Of a stretch of DNA of 64,000 nucleotides, positions 44,326 through 53,373 are shown piece after piece. A program made the translations under genes and the position numbers. The notes below the pieces were generated by a model. It searched no databases. It had not been told where the DNA came from and saw nothing but the letters and a program-made list of their open reading frames with translations. Origin of the DNA: Cellulophaga sp. HaHaR_3_176 (GTDB lineage Bacteria > Bacteroidota > Bacteroidia > Flavobacteriales > Flavobacteriaceae); contig NZ_CP058990.1 of assembly GCF_019021925.1 (NCBI RefSeq), positions 3,684,001 through 3,748,000 on the forward strand, written 5' to 3'. The first letter of the stretch is position 1; the number at the start of each line of letters is the position of its first letter.

Positions 44326-44355
44326 AAGCGCTTCGTAAATATTTACGAAGCGCTT
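44326..44355. repeat. 30-bp perfect palindrome
   Basis: AAGCGCTTCGTAAAT (44326-44340) followed directly by its reverse complement (44341-44355). Read on the minus strand it is followed by TTTTAG and lies 31 bp after the stop of the 44387-45025 gene, so a terminator for the minus-strand operon is the simplest reading. Confidence 0.85.
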
Positions 44356-44386
44356 AAACTAACTAACTCAATTTTTATTTAAGGTA

Positions 44387-45025
44387 TTATCTTACCATTT
44401 TTAGCTCTGTTTTATCGGGTTTAAACATATTTGATATTGTCATAAATACCATAGCTAAGATAGCTGCGCCACCTAAAAGCCAACCTATATAGGCATATGA
44501 ACTATCAGATTTATTTGCATCTAATACCTTAAATTTATTGCCATCTGTGTAAAGATTTAATGTGTGTTCGTTATCGTTGTTTAGAACAAAACGGTCCTTA
44601 CTAAAATCTTTTTTTAAAAGTATAAGTGCGCTTTGGTTTTTATTGATGTCTTTAAATGCTGCATTTTTTACTTGTATAGATTGTATGTTTGAGGGAATAC
44701 CAAATACTTGAAAAACTACTTTTGTTTCATGACCTAGTTTTACGATACCAGAACCTAAAGTGATGTTATTTCCATTGATATTAATCGAAAAATTACTTTT
44801 AATGTGTTTCAATACCATTTCCTGAAATTCTTCAGGAGTTTTGTACGGTGTGTCAGTAAAATTGGTTTTTATTTCGTGTTGAAAAGCAGTCAAAGAAGAA
44901 CTAATTTGTAATATCCAGACATTATCTTCTTTTTCGACTAACATTGTAGTAGATACATCTGCTTGATGTGCTTTAGTTATCATTGTAAAGAATAATAGGC
45001 CAATAAATAGAATTTTTTTATACAT
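44387..45025 (-). CDS. extracytoplasmic protein with C-terminal anchor, unknown function
   Basis: A 212-residue protein: signal peptide (residues 1-19, ending TKAH), an external domain (about 20-175) and a C-terminal helix (about 178-197, YIGWLLGGAAILAMVFMTISNMF) with a short basic tail. The mature N-terminus HQADVSTTMLVEKEDNVWILQISS has the short-strand pattern of the DUF6702-like group, a weak resemblance only. It is the last gene of the EF-hand/CotH/YHYH operon, 11 bp after YHYH. Confidence 0.75.
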   Translation of the reverse strand: MYKKILFIGLLFFTMITKAHQADVSTTMLVEKEDNVWILQISSSLTAFQHEIKTNFTDTPYKTPEEFQEMVLKHIKSNFSININGNNITLGSGIVKLGHETKVVFQVFGIPSNIQSIQVKNAAFKDINKNQSALILLKKDFSKDRFVLNNDNEHTLNLYTDGNKFKVLDANKSDSSYAYIGWLLGGAAILAMVFMTISNMFKPDKTELKMVR

Positions 45026-45036
45026 AAGTTTTTTTC

Positions 45037-46026
45037 TTAATTAACGTATGCGCCATTAATACAGTTGATAAAGCTATTACTACCTGCTGCTGCTACATGG
45101 TAATGATATCCTCTAATATCATCAGTATGTCCTCTACAATCATCTAAGTCTTTAGGTTCTTCTCCATCAGCATCTAATCGCGCATAAATGCCAAAACCAT
45201 CCATAGCATAACCTATCATTGATGCGTGCTCATCTTCTTGTTCAAGTTGGGTAGATACACCTGTAGCTGCATGGTAATGATACCCGGCATTTAAATTAAT
45301 ATGCCCTCCTGCATCATCGAAAGGGGCTAGTGTGTAAGCACCTAAAATAGCGTCTGTTGGTGCTGGAGCATCAAAAACGATTCCATTAAACGCAATCCCT
45401 CTTTGTGATGGACCATTGCTACCTACTCCTGGAGGTCCGAAACCGCCAAATTCTGTAGAGGTAGATTGTTTAACAGGTGTGATTGGTATAAGGTAAGTCT
45501 GTGTAATATCATCTAAGTAAGAAGGTAGACACTCAACACAAAAATTTTCATATTCTTCTCCGACATTTGGGTCAGCAGCATTTGCGCAATCCTCTTGGGT
45601 ATCTGTAGTATAAATATCTCCATTTGTATCATACATTTGCCATTTGGTGTCGTTATAAAATGCTGCCATGTTTTCAATAAAAGCTCCATCTACATCATAT
45701 ACTTCTCCGTTTTCTAACCAAATTCCGCCTTTATCAGCTCCATCAGAAATATTATCAGGACACCATGGTCCCATTTCATGATCTGCAGGTGTGCTAGTTG
45801 CTACAATTTGGTAACAATCAGTAGTAGTGCCGTCAGATAAAGTACAAGGTACTGTTGTTACAGTAACAGAACCATCACTTGTTAAAAATAAAGATTGATC
45901 AACATTTACGACTGTAGAATCATCTACTGTAATGATTTGGTCAGTTTCAGAACTATCATTACTACAACTGATACAGGACATTAACATAAATGAACTATTC
46001 AGGAAAAAAAGAGATATGTGTTTCAT
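45037..46026 (-). CDS. YHYH-domain secreted protein
   Basis: A 329-residue protein with a lipoprotein-type signal (LMSCISCSNDSS, first Cys near residue 18). Two copies of the YHYH motif are present: AGYHYHAATGVS and RGYHYHVAAAGS, spaced about 65 residues apart, with MIGYAMDGFGIYARLDADG between them. Ten or more Cys suggest disulfides. YHYH proteins are found on bacterial surfaces and beside CotH-like genes, but their activity is unknown. The start codon is preceded directly by a run of 17 A's on the coding strand. Confidence 0.88.
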   Translation of the reverse strand: MKHISLFFLNSSFMLMSCISCSNDSSETDQIITVDDSTVVNVDQSLFLTSDGSVTVTTVPCTLSDGTTTDCYQIVATSTPADHEMGPWCPDNISDGADKGGIWLENGEVYDVDGAFIENMAAFYNDTKWQMYDTNGDIYTTDTQEDCANAADPNVGEEYENFCVECLPSYLDDITQTYLIPITPVKQSTSTEFGGFGPPGVGSNGPSQRGIAFNGIVFDAPAPTDAILGAYTLAPFDDAGGHINLNAGYHYHAATGVSTQLEQEDEHASMIGYAMDGFGIYARLDADGEEPKDLDDCRGHTDDIRGYHYHVAAAGSNSFINCINGAYVN

Positions 46027-46043
46027 TTTTTTTTTTTTTTTTT
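46027..46043 (-). repeat. A17 homopolymer directly before the YHYH start codon
   Basis: Seventeen A's on the coding strand run straight into the ATG. Long homopolymers are length-variable during replication, and the position is where ribosome binding occurs, so length changes could tune translation. Confidence 0.85.
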
Positions 46044-46061
46044 AATTTAGGGGTGATTAAT

Positions 46062-47529
46062 TTATTTACTTAAATAATTGGTTGCAGCTGTATTTCGTTG
46101 TGATACATGTGAATTTAATTCACTTATTGCAGCTTGAAAATCAGAACTATTGTTTAAAAAAGTATAACCAGGTAATTCGGTTGTAGCATAAGACTCTATT
46201 AAATTTGCGTAGTTACTGTAGGTTAATTGCATTGTATTTTCATTAAATGCATTATTTATAATATCATTTACATAGGAATCATATTTTGCTTTGTAAACCG
46301 AATCTTGATACAGGTAACCAATCAAAGGCCATTGTGCGTTATTTAAATCTGAAAAATCAAGAGCTAATGAACCATCCATGTTGCCTGTTTGTAGCGCTTC
46401 ATTATTATCCCAAGGGATCCAATTTAATTTACCGCTATCGAGATTGTTGTACAAAAAGTAGTTGTGAGTCATTCTACCATAGGTATCCCAATTTTGTATT
46501 ACTGTATTAACAGCCAAATAATTCAAAAAAACATCAGTATCAAAAACCGTTTCTAAATTTTCTCTCCAAGCTGCAGTATCAGTTGTTCTTGTTTCGTCGT
46601 GTAGTGCGGTAAATAAGTTCTGAATATCTGACCAATCAGCATCATCCTCATTTGTTTTCTTTACAAAAACATCTTTAGTAAAAGAGTTTTCAGCAAAAGT
46701 AGCTCCATCACCATCAGGCTTATATAGGTTTCCGTCATTATCAGAAAATTGAGTGTCAATTACGGTGTCATCAACTTCTTCAACAAGTGTGTAAAGTCCA
46801 AAATAAGTAGGTCCATCTCCATGGTCTACATAAACTGTATAAAAAGCAGTATGAGAACTAGCTAAGCCAGCTGTTCTGAAAATGTCTGCGGCAACCTTTT
46901 CGCGTAACATTGATTTATCATTGTAATTATTTTTTAAACTAAGTTTTTTAAATCCATAAAAACGTTGATTATCAATTTGCGGATATTCATCTTCAAATTC
47001 ATCAAAATCTAACTTGAACGACAATTTTAAATTACCAGCTTGCCAAGTAGATTGTAAACTAGAATTTCCTTTAAATCTAACGCCAACTTTGTACCATTCT
47101 TTATCATTATAGAACACCTCAGCAGGAACAAAAATTGGATCTTCTTCTGGGAAAAAACTTACACCTCCAGGGCCACCTTGCCCTGGACCATTATTAGAAC
47201 CTGAAGATCCAAATTCGCCATAAAGTTCTGTCATATCCGTCATCATACTCTCCCAACGATCTTCAGTAATTACGATATCTAATCGTTTTACTTCATTGTC
47301 TTCAAAAATTTCATCAAAATTTGGATCTGCACTTTTACTATGCGTTTCAGTTGTCCAATCTGTAGTTTCAAAATCAGAATCGTCAAAAGTTATAGTTTCA
47401 GTATCACTATCTATAATAGATTCTGCTTCTGTAATTTCATCATCGTTGCAAGCTATTAAAACGATTATTACTAGGTAAACAGAAATTTTTTTTATGATAG
47501 TAATTTTTTTTTTTGTCTTTAAGCTCCAT
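46062..47529 (-). CDS. CotH-kinase-like surface lipoprotein; start out of frame by 1 nt
   Basis: An in-frame stretch of about 480 codons from 47504 encodes a hydrophobic signal with lipobox (VIIVLIAC), an acidic linker, and then the CotH fold: VGVRFKGNSSLQSTWQAGNL, KKLSLKNNYNDKSMLREKVA and LNWIPWDNNEALQ. No ATG in this frame precedes the signal. ATG at 47529 (MELKDKKK) is one nucleotide out of frame because of an 11-A run at 47504-47514; ten A's would give MELKDKKKITIIKKISVYL, a good lipoprotein signal. CotH-like kinases transfer phosphate in spore coats in other phyla; activity here is unknown. The gene sits 25 bp after the EF-hand gene. Confidence 0.8.
47504..47514 (-). repeat. A11 tract that shifts the CotH reading frame
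   Basis: Eleven A's (coding strand) follow MELKD; another run of eight A's lies at 47486-47493. Loss of one A restores the frame. RNA-polymerase slippage on long A tracts is known in A+T-rich bacteria, so either the assembly has one A too many, or expression depends on slippage or phase variation. Confidence 0.8.
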
Positions 47530-47554
47530 TTTGAGATGATTTAATTAACGTTAA

Positions 47555-47854
47555 TTATTTGTTGCTAGGTCTTTCTTTTCTAGTTGGTTTAGGAGCATTT
47601 TCTACTTCTTCTCTAGATAAAAAACCATCTTCATCAGTATCAATTTTTGTAAAATCATTTTTCAAAGGCCCTTTAACTTCTTTTTGAGAAAGCAAACCGT
47701 CTTCGTCTTTATCCATTTGTTTGAAAATTTCATCTACAGTAGGTGGTTCCTGTCCTTGTCGTCCGCCTCCTGAATTTTGAGCGTTCATATTATAAGAAGT
47801 AAATATGCTTATTACGGCAACTAACATGGCTACTTTTAATCCTTTATTCTTCAT
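47555..47854 (-). CDS. small secreted EF-hand protein
   Basis: A 99-residue protein with a signal peptide (residues 1-25, ending NMNAQ) and two EF-hand loops, DKDEDGLLSQKE (about 51-62) and DTDEDGFLSREE (about 73-84), each with Asp at positions 1, 3 and 5 and Glu at 12. It should bind Ca2+. First gene of the minus-strand operon with CotH, YHYH and the anchored protein. Homologues often occur with CotH and YHYH genes in Bacteroidota; a calcium-dependent surface function is an inference. Confidence 0.85.
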   Translation of the reverse strand: MKNKGLKVAMLVAVISIFTSYNMNAQNSGGGRQGQEPPTVDEIFKQMDKDEDGLLSQKEVKGPLKNDFTKIDTDEDGFLSREEVENAPKPTRKERPSNK

Positions 47855-48496
47855 GATATTATGTTTTAAATATTATTAATGCCTCAAAAGTCGTAGAAAG
47901 TGTAATACAAAATAGCAGCAATCAGCGAATGGTGTTTTGTTTTAAGCGAATGCCGATAAATTTTCATTAAATCATTTGAAAGTAAAGAGTATTAGTAAAA
48001 AGATAGAGTAATTAAGGGATGTATTAGGAACTTTTTTTTTACACTATATAGTTAATGAAACCTTTTTTTTGTAGAAATGATAGATTTGTGTATTTATTCT
48101 TAATTATAAGAAAGAAAAAACTTATTTAATTTTTAAAGTATTTTTCTATTTAAAATACCGTTCATAGTATTTTATTAGCAGTTCATCTATACTGATTAGC
48201 TCTTTAAATGTAAAATAAATAATCAAACATATTATTTAAATACCTTTGTTTCAGGTAATTGATTTGATTAAATTATTTAATTCTAATTCTAGATTCATTG
48301 AGAATTATAATTTTTTTAAAGAATTGCTAATTTTTAATTATCATAAGTAAAAGTTTACACATTTAAATCTATTTTTCACAACAATTTATTCAAATAAAAT
48401 ATTAACAGTGAAATAATTTAATGAATAAAAAGTTTGATTAATAGAGAAAATTCTTACAAAAAATAATCCTTTTCTTTTTAACCTAAATTTTAAATT
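47855..48496. other. divergent intergenic region (642 bp)
   Basis: Very A+T-rich, no gene. It must contain the promoters of the EF-hand operon and of the fibre cluster. A perfect -10 element TACCTTTG is at 48241-48248 (plus), which would give a leader of about 245 nt. A 7-bp inverted repeat GTATTTT/AAAATAC is at 48138-48158. Confidence 0.5.
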
Positions 48497-49135
48497 ATGA
48501 AATCTATTAAATTTTTACCTATTTTCCTTTTTTGTGCAGCAACACAAGTTGGTTTATCTCAAGATAACAACGATACAAATATAGCTACGCACCCTTTTAA
48601 TGTTTCTATACCAGAGGTTGCGCTTTTAGATGTACATGATGCAAATACAGGGTTAGAGGTTGCTGATATTACTTTTGATATGGCAACAGCAACAACTACA
48701 GGAACAAACTCAGAAGCAGGTTTGTACGATTTTGGAGCGTTAAATTATACTGATTTATGGATTAACTATACTAGTGTAACTGGTAGTGGTGGTTCTGGTT
48801 TTGATGTGACACGACAAATTGATGTTCAAATGGAGGCTGGTAGTACATTTCCTTTAGCTTTCGATTTAAGAATTACACCTGAAGCTCCAGTAGTCGTAGC
48901 TAATGGAGGTACGGTTGATTCTGCTGGTACGGTAACAGCAGGTGGTGTGGCATTAGGTGTTACAACAGCAATAGGTACTGATGCAACACTTGTAAATAGT
49001 ATTGAGAGTGTTTATACAGGAGATGAGACACAAGGTGTGAGATTGACATATACATTAGAGCAAAATGGAAACTTTGCAGATTACCAAGCAGGTTTGTATC
49101 AAGCAGTATTAAGATATACTTTATCTGATCTTTAA
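48497..49135 (+). CDS. secreted beta-rich subunit 1 (pilin-like)
   Basis: A 212-residue protein with a signal peptide (residues 1-21, GLSQD). The mature part starts with an alternating hydrophobic strand HPFNVSIPEVALLDV, then TDLWINYTS, a Gly/Thr-rich middle, and IESVYTGDETQGVRLTYTLE, ending YQAVLRYTLSDL. The same landmarks occur in the 52769 protein, so the two are paralogues. No Cys, no membrane helix after the signal. I infer a structural subunit of the fibre or coat assembled by the downstream usher-like protein. It is followed by an attenuator-like hairpin, as major pilin genes often are. No named family recognised. Confidence 0.75.
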   Translation: MKSIKFLPIFLFCAATQVGLSQDNNDTNIATHPFNVSIPEVALLDVHDANTGLEVADITFDMATATTTGTNSEAGLYDFGALNYTDLWINYTSVTGSGGSGFDVTRQIDVQMEAGSTFPLAFDLRITPEAPVVVANGGTVDSAGTVTAGGVALGVTTAIGTDATLVNSIESVYTGDETQGVRLTYTLEQNGNFADYQAGLYQAVLRYTLSDL

Positions 49136-49147
49136 GATAAGAATGGT

Positions 49148-49187
49148 TGAAGGTCTTAATTTTAATAGACCTTCAGCCTCTTTTTTT
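49148..49187 (+). terminator. attenuator or terminator after subunit 1
   Basis: 9-bp stem TGAAGGTCT (49148-49156, approximately) and AGACCTTCA (49167-49175), then GCCTC and a run of seven T's (49181-49187). It lies inside the cluster, so it probably lowers transcription of the downstream genes relative to subunit 1. Confidence 0.7.
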
Positions 49188-49222
49188 AACCTATATAACC
49201 ACACCATATAACCACCTTTATT

Positions 49223-50008
49223 ATGAAAACAGTATGCCTAATTATTTTCTCTCTTTTTTCAGTATACTTTTCATTGGCAAACGTTTCAGTAGTTAATGGT
49301 TTAACTCATGTTTATTCAGGAGCCTCAGGAGATCTTATTACAGGTGAGGTTATATTAATAAACTATTCTTCAGTAGAACAGCGTGTTAAATTTAAGATTG
49401 GTGAAGCGATTTATTCTTGTAATGAAAGTCGAATTTTTAGTTTTGATAAAACTCACGAGTATTCTTCATCAGCTTGGATTAATAGTAATGTTAACGAGCG
49501 AGTTTTGGCCCCTAAAGAACAATATGTATTAAAATTTACAATTCAAATTCCGAAAGACGAAGTTTTGAGAGGTTCATTTTGGTCAGTTCTTATGGTATCT
49601 GTAGATAACCCTATAAAAGAAGAAATGTTTAAGAATGAAATAGGGCTTAATACAAAAATTCAATATGCAGTTGGTTTAATTACAAATGTAAATACTGTTG
49701 ATGATGTTAATATAGATTTTAATGAAGTTAAATCTAACAAGGCATTAAATGATAGTAAAGATCTGAAAATTTCAATGAAGAATAATGGCTTATTTTCAGA
49801 GGCTGTTACATTAACATTGGAAGTTTATAACCAACAAGGAACAAAAATTAAAGAATATAAATCAAGAAGACTTTTAGTTTTTCCAAGTCTTTGTAGAGAT
49901 TATCAAATTAATATTTCCGATTTACCAAAAGGGGAATATGAGTGCGTTCTACTTGCAGATGCAAGAGAAAGCTTTATCGGTACAAACGTTAAGTTAAACA
50001 TCGATTAA
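49223..50008 (+). CDS. periplasmic chaperone-like protein
   Basis: A 261-residue protein with a signal peptide (residues 1-19, YFSLANV). Two Ig-like beta domains can be read: about 20-145, with GDLITGEVILINYSSVEQRVKFK, an AWINSNV segment, VLAPKEQYVLKFTIQIPKDEVLRGSFW, and about 150-261 ending with YECVLLADARESFIG. The order strand/loop/FTIxIP-x-x-x-GxFW resembles fimbrial chaperones and also WxL-interacting-type (DUF916) proteins. The subunit-binding Arg/Lys pair of PapD is not obvious. Position between a subunit and the usher-like gene is the chaperone slot of chaperone-usher clusters. Function inferred. Confidence 0.65.
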   Translation: MKTVCLIIFSLFSVYFSLANVSVVNGLTHVYSGASGDLITGEVILINYSSVEQRVKFKIGEAIYSCNESRIFSFDKTHEYSSSAWINSNVNERVLAPKEQYVLKFTIQIPKDEVLRGSFWSVLMVSVDNPIKEEMFKNEIGLNTKIQYAVGLITNVNTVDDVNIDFNEVKSNKALNDSKDLKISMKNNGLFSEAVTLTLEVYNQQGTKIKEYKSRRLLVFPSLCRDYQINISDLPKGEYECVLLADARESFIGTNVKLNID

Positions 50009-50045
50009 ATATTATTGGTACAAGATAACCATCAAGCCAATTCAA

Positions 50046-52766
50046 ATGTATAAAGGAATAATCCTATTTTTCATAATCTTTTTATCTAGCTTTTGCGTGT
50101 TAGCGCAGGTAGATATTCGCTTAAAAAGTAACGATGTTATTGCGAATATGACTCCTGAGTCTAAACATACAATAGTGTTTGAGGTACAAAACATGTCAGA
50201 AGACATGCAGTTTGTACGTACGATTTTAGATTTGGAAAACGATTGGGAAATTATTTCAGGTGGTTTTGTTGGTGATTTAAAGCCTTTAGAAAGAAAATTA
50301 GTATTTATAACAGTTTATGTTCCTGGTAAAACTAAACCAGGAGATAGGTTTGTTAAATTACATTTAATAACTTCTAAAAAAGCTATTTTGAAATCCTTAC
50401 CTATAAAATTAACAGTACCTGATAATCATCAGATAATTGTAAATAAACTGTCATCACCCGAATTAGTAATAGCAGGAGAAACTATTGAGACTGTATTTGA
50501 AATAAGAAATAGAGGGAATGTGACAGAAAAACTAGAGTTAGTTTCTGAAAATGATATTGTTGGTGGTTCTATTAGAGAAATAAAGCCAGACTCAACATTA
50601 GTTATTACTTTAATTAAAGAAACAGATGATAGAAATGAAGTAATTAGATCTGAAAATATATTTTTAAATGTAATAAGAAAAGAGCCTTCAAAACAAGTTA
50701 TAAGGGGGTATGCCGTAACTAAGGTTTACCCTACTAAAATGAAAAGGGAAGATGCTTATTTTAGATTGCCAGTAGAAGCTAGTTTTTATCTTAATAGCTT
50801 TAATTCACCTGATGTTAATTATTCTTCTTATTTATTAGAAGCTAAAGGAGAAGGTTTTTTAGATTTGAATAGCGAGCATTATTTTAATTTTTTAATTAGA
50901 ACTCCAAATCAAAGAACGGTAAATAGGTTTGGTATGAATGACCAATACACAATGTCTTACCGTTTTAAAGAAGATTTTAATGTAATAATTGGAGATTATA
51001 GTTATAGGGCAAATAGATTAGGTTTTGTTAGTAGATACGGTTTTGGTTTTAAATACGATAGTAAAATTAAAAACTGGAATCTTATTGCATTTTACTCTAA
51101 ACCAAGATTTGATAATCTGTATACAGAATCTATAGTAGGTGTAAAAGTTTTGAATAATATATCAGAATCTTTAAATGTAGGTATTTCGTTATCTCACTCT
51201 AAAGAAAATCAATTAGTACAAACGAATATAGGCAATGAGCTTATTAATCAAACAGGGCAAATAGCTGTTTTCGAAACTAATTATAAAACTAAAAATACAA
51301 CTATTAATCATGAGTCTTCAGTAAGTTTTACGGGTTTAAATAATGATCAGGCACATGATTTAAGGGTAAATCAAAAAATTCAGAACTTTATTTACACAGG
51401 TAATGTAACAGTAGTTGGTAAAAACTACTTTGGGGGTCTTAGTAATAGTTTTAGGTACTCAAATAACATTCGTTATTTTCTGAAAAAATGGGGGGTAAGC
51501 GCTGGGCAAGCATTATCTAAAGTTAATGAAAGATACAATCCTCAATTTTCTTTGCCAGAACCTTATTATGAAAACTATTTTATTTCTGCAAATTATAGAA
51601 TAAATCAAAAACATTATACGAATGTTAGGTTTAGCAATGTATTACGTGAAGATAAACAAGAAATAAAAAGTTATTTTTATAAAGAATATGGTTTAGATTA
51701 TTCATACAGATATTTGTATCAGGGGCTTAGTTTAAGTTTTACAGGTCGAGTAGCTAAAACAAAAAACATGTTGAGTTTAGATAATACATATAGAAATACG
51801 TATGGTAATAATTTAAGTGCGTCTTACCAAGTGTCTCCATTTATTGGTTTTAGAGGTAATATAAATCAAAATTATACGAATAGATATGGTGTTGATGGTA
51901 ATGCAACAAATTATTATAATTATGGACTTGGTTTTAATTTAAATCATAAAGGAAGGTTTCATTTATCAGTAACTTATAATAGTGGTTTTAGCCCAGAAGA
52001 TGATTATCTGCAAAGAGATTTTATTAATTTAAATTTTGGAGCACAGATAGATAAATCTCATAAAATTTCGGCAAGACTTAATTATTACGAAAATCCTTTT
52101 TCAAGAAATAATAAAGAACTTTTTAGTTTTTTAAAATATACATATTCATTTGGTGCGCCAATAAAAAGAATTTACTGGCAAGGTTCAGTTAATGGGTCAG
52201 TTTTTACGAATGATGGAGAGGTTAATGTGAGTAAAATTAAAATAATAGCTTCTGGCAAAAATGTTTATTCTGATGATTTTGGAAATTTTGAATTAAAGAA
52301 TTTATCTGAAGGTAAAAATTATGTAATGATAGATGACGCTACTCTGCCAATGGGTATAGTAACTGTTCAGAAAATGCCTTTAGAAGTTGATATAGTAAAA
52401 AATGAGCAAGCCTCGTTGAATATAGAGTTGGTAAGGTCTGGTACAATTAAAGGAGAATTGAAAATATTTAATTCAAATGATGAAGTTGATAATGTTGGTT
52501 TAGAAAGTCATTTAAAAATAGAAGGAAAAGATAATACGTATTATACAGAAAGTGATAGAAATGGACTTTTTACTCTTAAATCAATTGTGCCTGGAGATTA
52601 TGTAATATCTGTAATGCGACTTAAAAAAGGTAGTGATCTGAAAACAGTAAATAAAATTCAGAACATTAAAGTAAACAAAGGTGAAGTGCATTCTGTTGAG
52701 GTTTTCTTGAAAAGAAAAGAAAGAACAATTAAGTTTAAATCTTCAAACTTTAACGTAAAGCTATAA
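50046..52766 (+). CDS. usher-like outer-membrane barrel
   Basis: A 906-residue protein: signal peptide (residues 1-21), two Ig-like domains (about 22-128 and 132-235), a long region of alternating aromatic beta strands (about 240-720) and two C-terminal carboxypeptidase-regulatory or SpaA-like domains (about 730-795 and 800-900). The early barrel contains VIIGDYSYRANRLGFVSRYG, which resembles the GD-x-F-x-S-x-x-x-G motif of fimbrial ushers. Size, two N-terminal and two C-terminal domains flanking a barrel, and adjacency to chaperone-like and subunit genes fit a usher. A TonB plug is absent. I do not recognise a named family and cannot exclude a different export barrel. Subunit 2 starts 2 bp after its stop. 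Confidence 0.68.
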   Translation: MYKGIILFFIIFLSSFCVLAQVDIRLKSNDVIANMTPESKHTIVFEVQNMSEDMQFVRTILDLENDWEIISGGFVGDLKPLERKLVFITVYVPGKTKPGDRFVKLHLITSKKAILKSLPIKLTVPDNHQIIVNKLSSPELVIAGETIETVFEIRNRGNVTEKLELVSENDIVGGSIREIKPDSTLVITLIKETDDRNEVIRSENIFLNVIRKEPSKQVIRGYAVTKVYPTKMKREDAYFRLPVEASFYLNSFNSPDVNYSSYLLEAKGEGFLDLNSEHYFNFLIRTPNQRTVNRFGMNDQYTMSYRFKEDFNVIIGDYSYRANRLGFVSRYGFGFKYDSKIKNWNLIAFYSKPRFDNLYTESIVGVKVLNNISESLNVGISLSHSKENQLVQTNIGNELINQTGQIAVFETNYKTKNTTINHESSVSFTGLNNDQAHDLRVNQKIQNFIYTGNVTVVGKNYFGGLSNSFRYSNNIRYFLKKWGVSAGQALSKVNERYNPQFSLPEPYYENYFISANYRINQKHYTNVRFSNVLREDKQEIKSYFYKEYGLDYSYRYLYQGLSLSFTGRVAKTKNMLSLDNTYRNTYGNNLSASYQVSPFIGFRGNINQNYTNRYGVDGNATNYYNYGLGFNLNHKGRFHLSVTYNSGFSPEDDYLQRDFINLNFGAQIDKSHKISARLNYYENPFSRNNKELFSFLKYTYSFGAPIKRIYWQGSVNGSVFTNDGEVNVSKIKIIASGKNVYSDDFGNFELKNLSEGKNYVMIDDATLPMGIVTVQKMPLEVDIVKNEQASLNIELVRSGTIKGELKIFNSNDEVDNVGLESHLKIEGKDNTYYTESDRNGLFTLKSIVPGDYVISVMRLKKGSDLKTVNKIQNIKVNKGEVHSVEVFLKRKERTIKFKSSNFNVKL

Positions 52767-52768
52767 AC

Positions 52769-53362
52769 ATGAAAAAAGTAATGTTCTTATTAGTTATAGT
52801 TTTTAGTTCAATGTATTCTTTTGGTCAAGAAACACTAGATGCTAGTGACCCGAATTCATTTATTTTTGGAGGGGATCAAGGTTTTCATTTTTTAACAATG
52901 AATTTGTTAGATATTAATTTGATTGATGTAGAACCAGAATTTAATAATGCGGTTTCATTTGCAATAGACCCTTCTACATTAGAGGCTGGTGAGCCTATTT
53001 TTTCTGGTGCAGGAGGCGCTATAAATGAAGATTTATGGCTTAATATAACGTCTAGAACAAACGGTGTGGCTACATATAATGCTTTCGTATCTTCAAATCA
53101 ACCAGTGCCAGCTGGCTTTGAATTAAAAGTTGAAATTTTAAATGCTCAAAGTGTTGGAGGAACTGGAATTACAGGAAATGCAGTATTAGGCGAAATTATA
53201 ATTTCAGATACGCCTGCTGTAATTATTACAGGTATAGAAAAAGGATATACTGATGATGGTGTTAATAAAGGCTTTCAGTTAAGGTATGTAATAAATAACT
53301 CAGGAGGAGGGAGTTTGCCTGTTGGGTTTGAGATTGTTTATGAATTAATAGTACAGAATTAA
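52769..53362 (+). CDS. secreted beta-rich subunit 2 (pilin-like)
   Basis: A 197-residue protein with a signal peptide (residues 1-19, YSFGQE). It parallels subunit 1: an N-terminal strand HFLTMNLLDINLIDV, then NEDLWLNITS, and IEKGYTDDGVNKGFQLRYVI, ending IVYELIVQN. No Cys. The N-terminal alternating strand in both proteins could act as a donor strand in subunit polymerisation, which is an inference. It is coupled to the usher-like gene (2-bp gap) and is 11 bp before the next subunit gene. Confidence 0.75.
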   Translation: MKKVMFLLVIVFSSMYSFGQETLDASDPNSFIFGGDQGFHFLTMNLLDINLIDVEPEFNNAVSFAIDPSTLEAGEPIFSGAGGAINEDLWLNITSRTNGVATYNAFVSSNQPVPAGFELKVEILNAQSVGGTGITGNAVLGEIIISDTPAVIITGIEKGYTDDGVNKGFQLRYVINNSGGGSLPVGFEIVYELIVQN

Positions 53363-53373
53363 AAATATTTATA

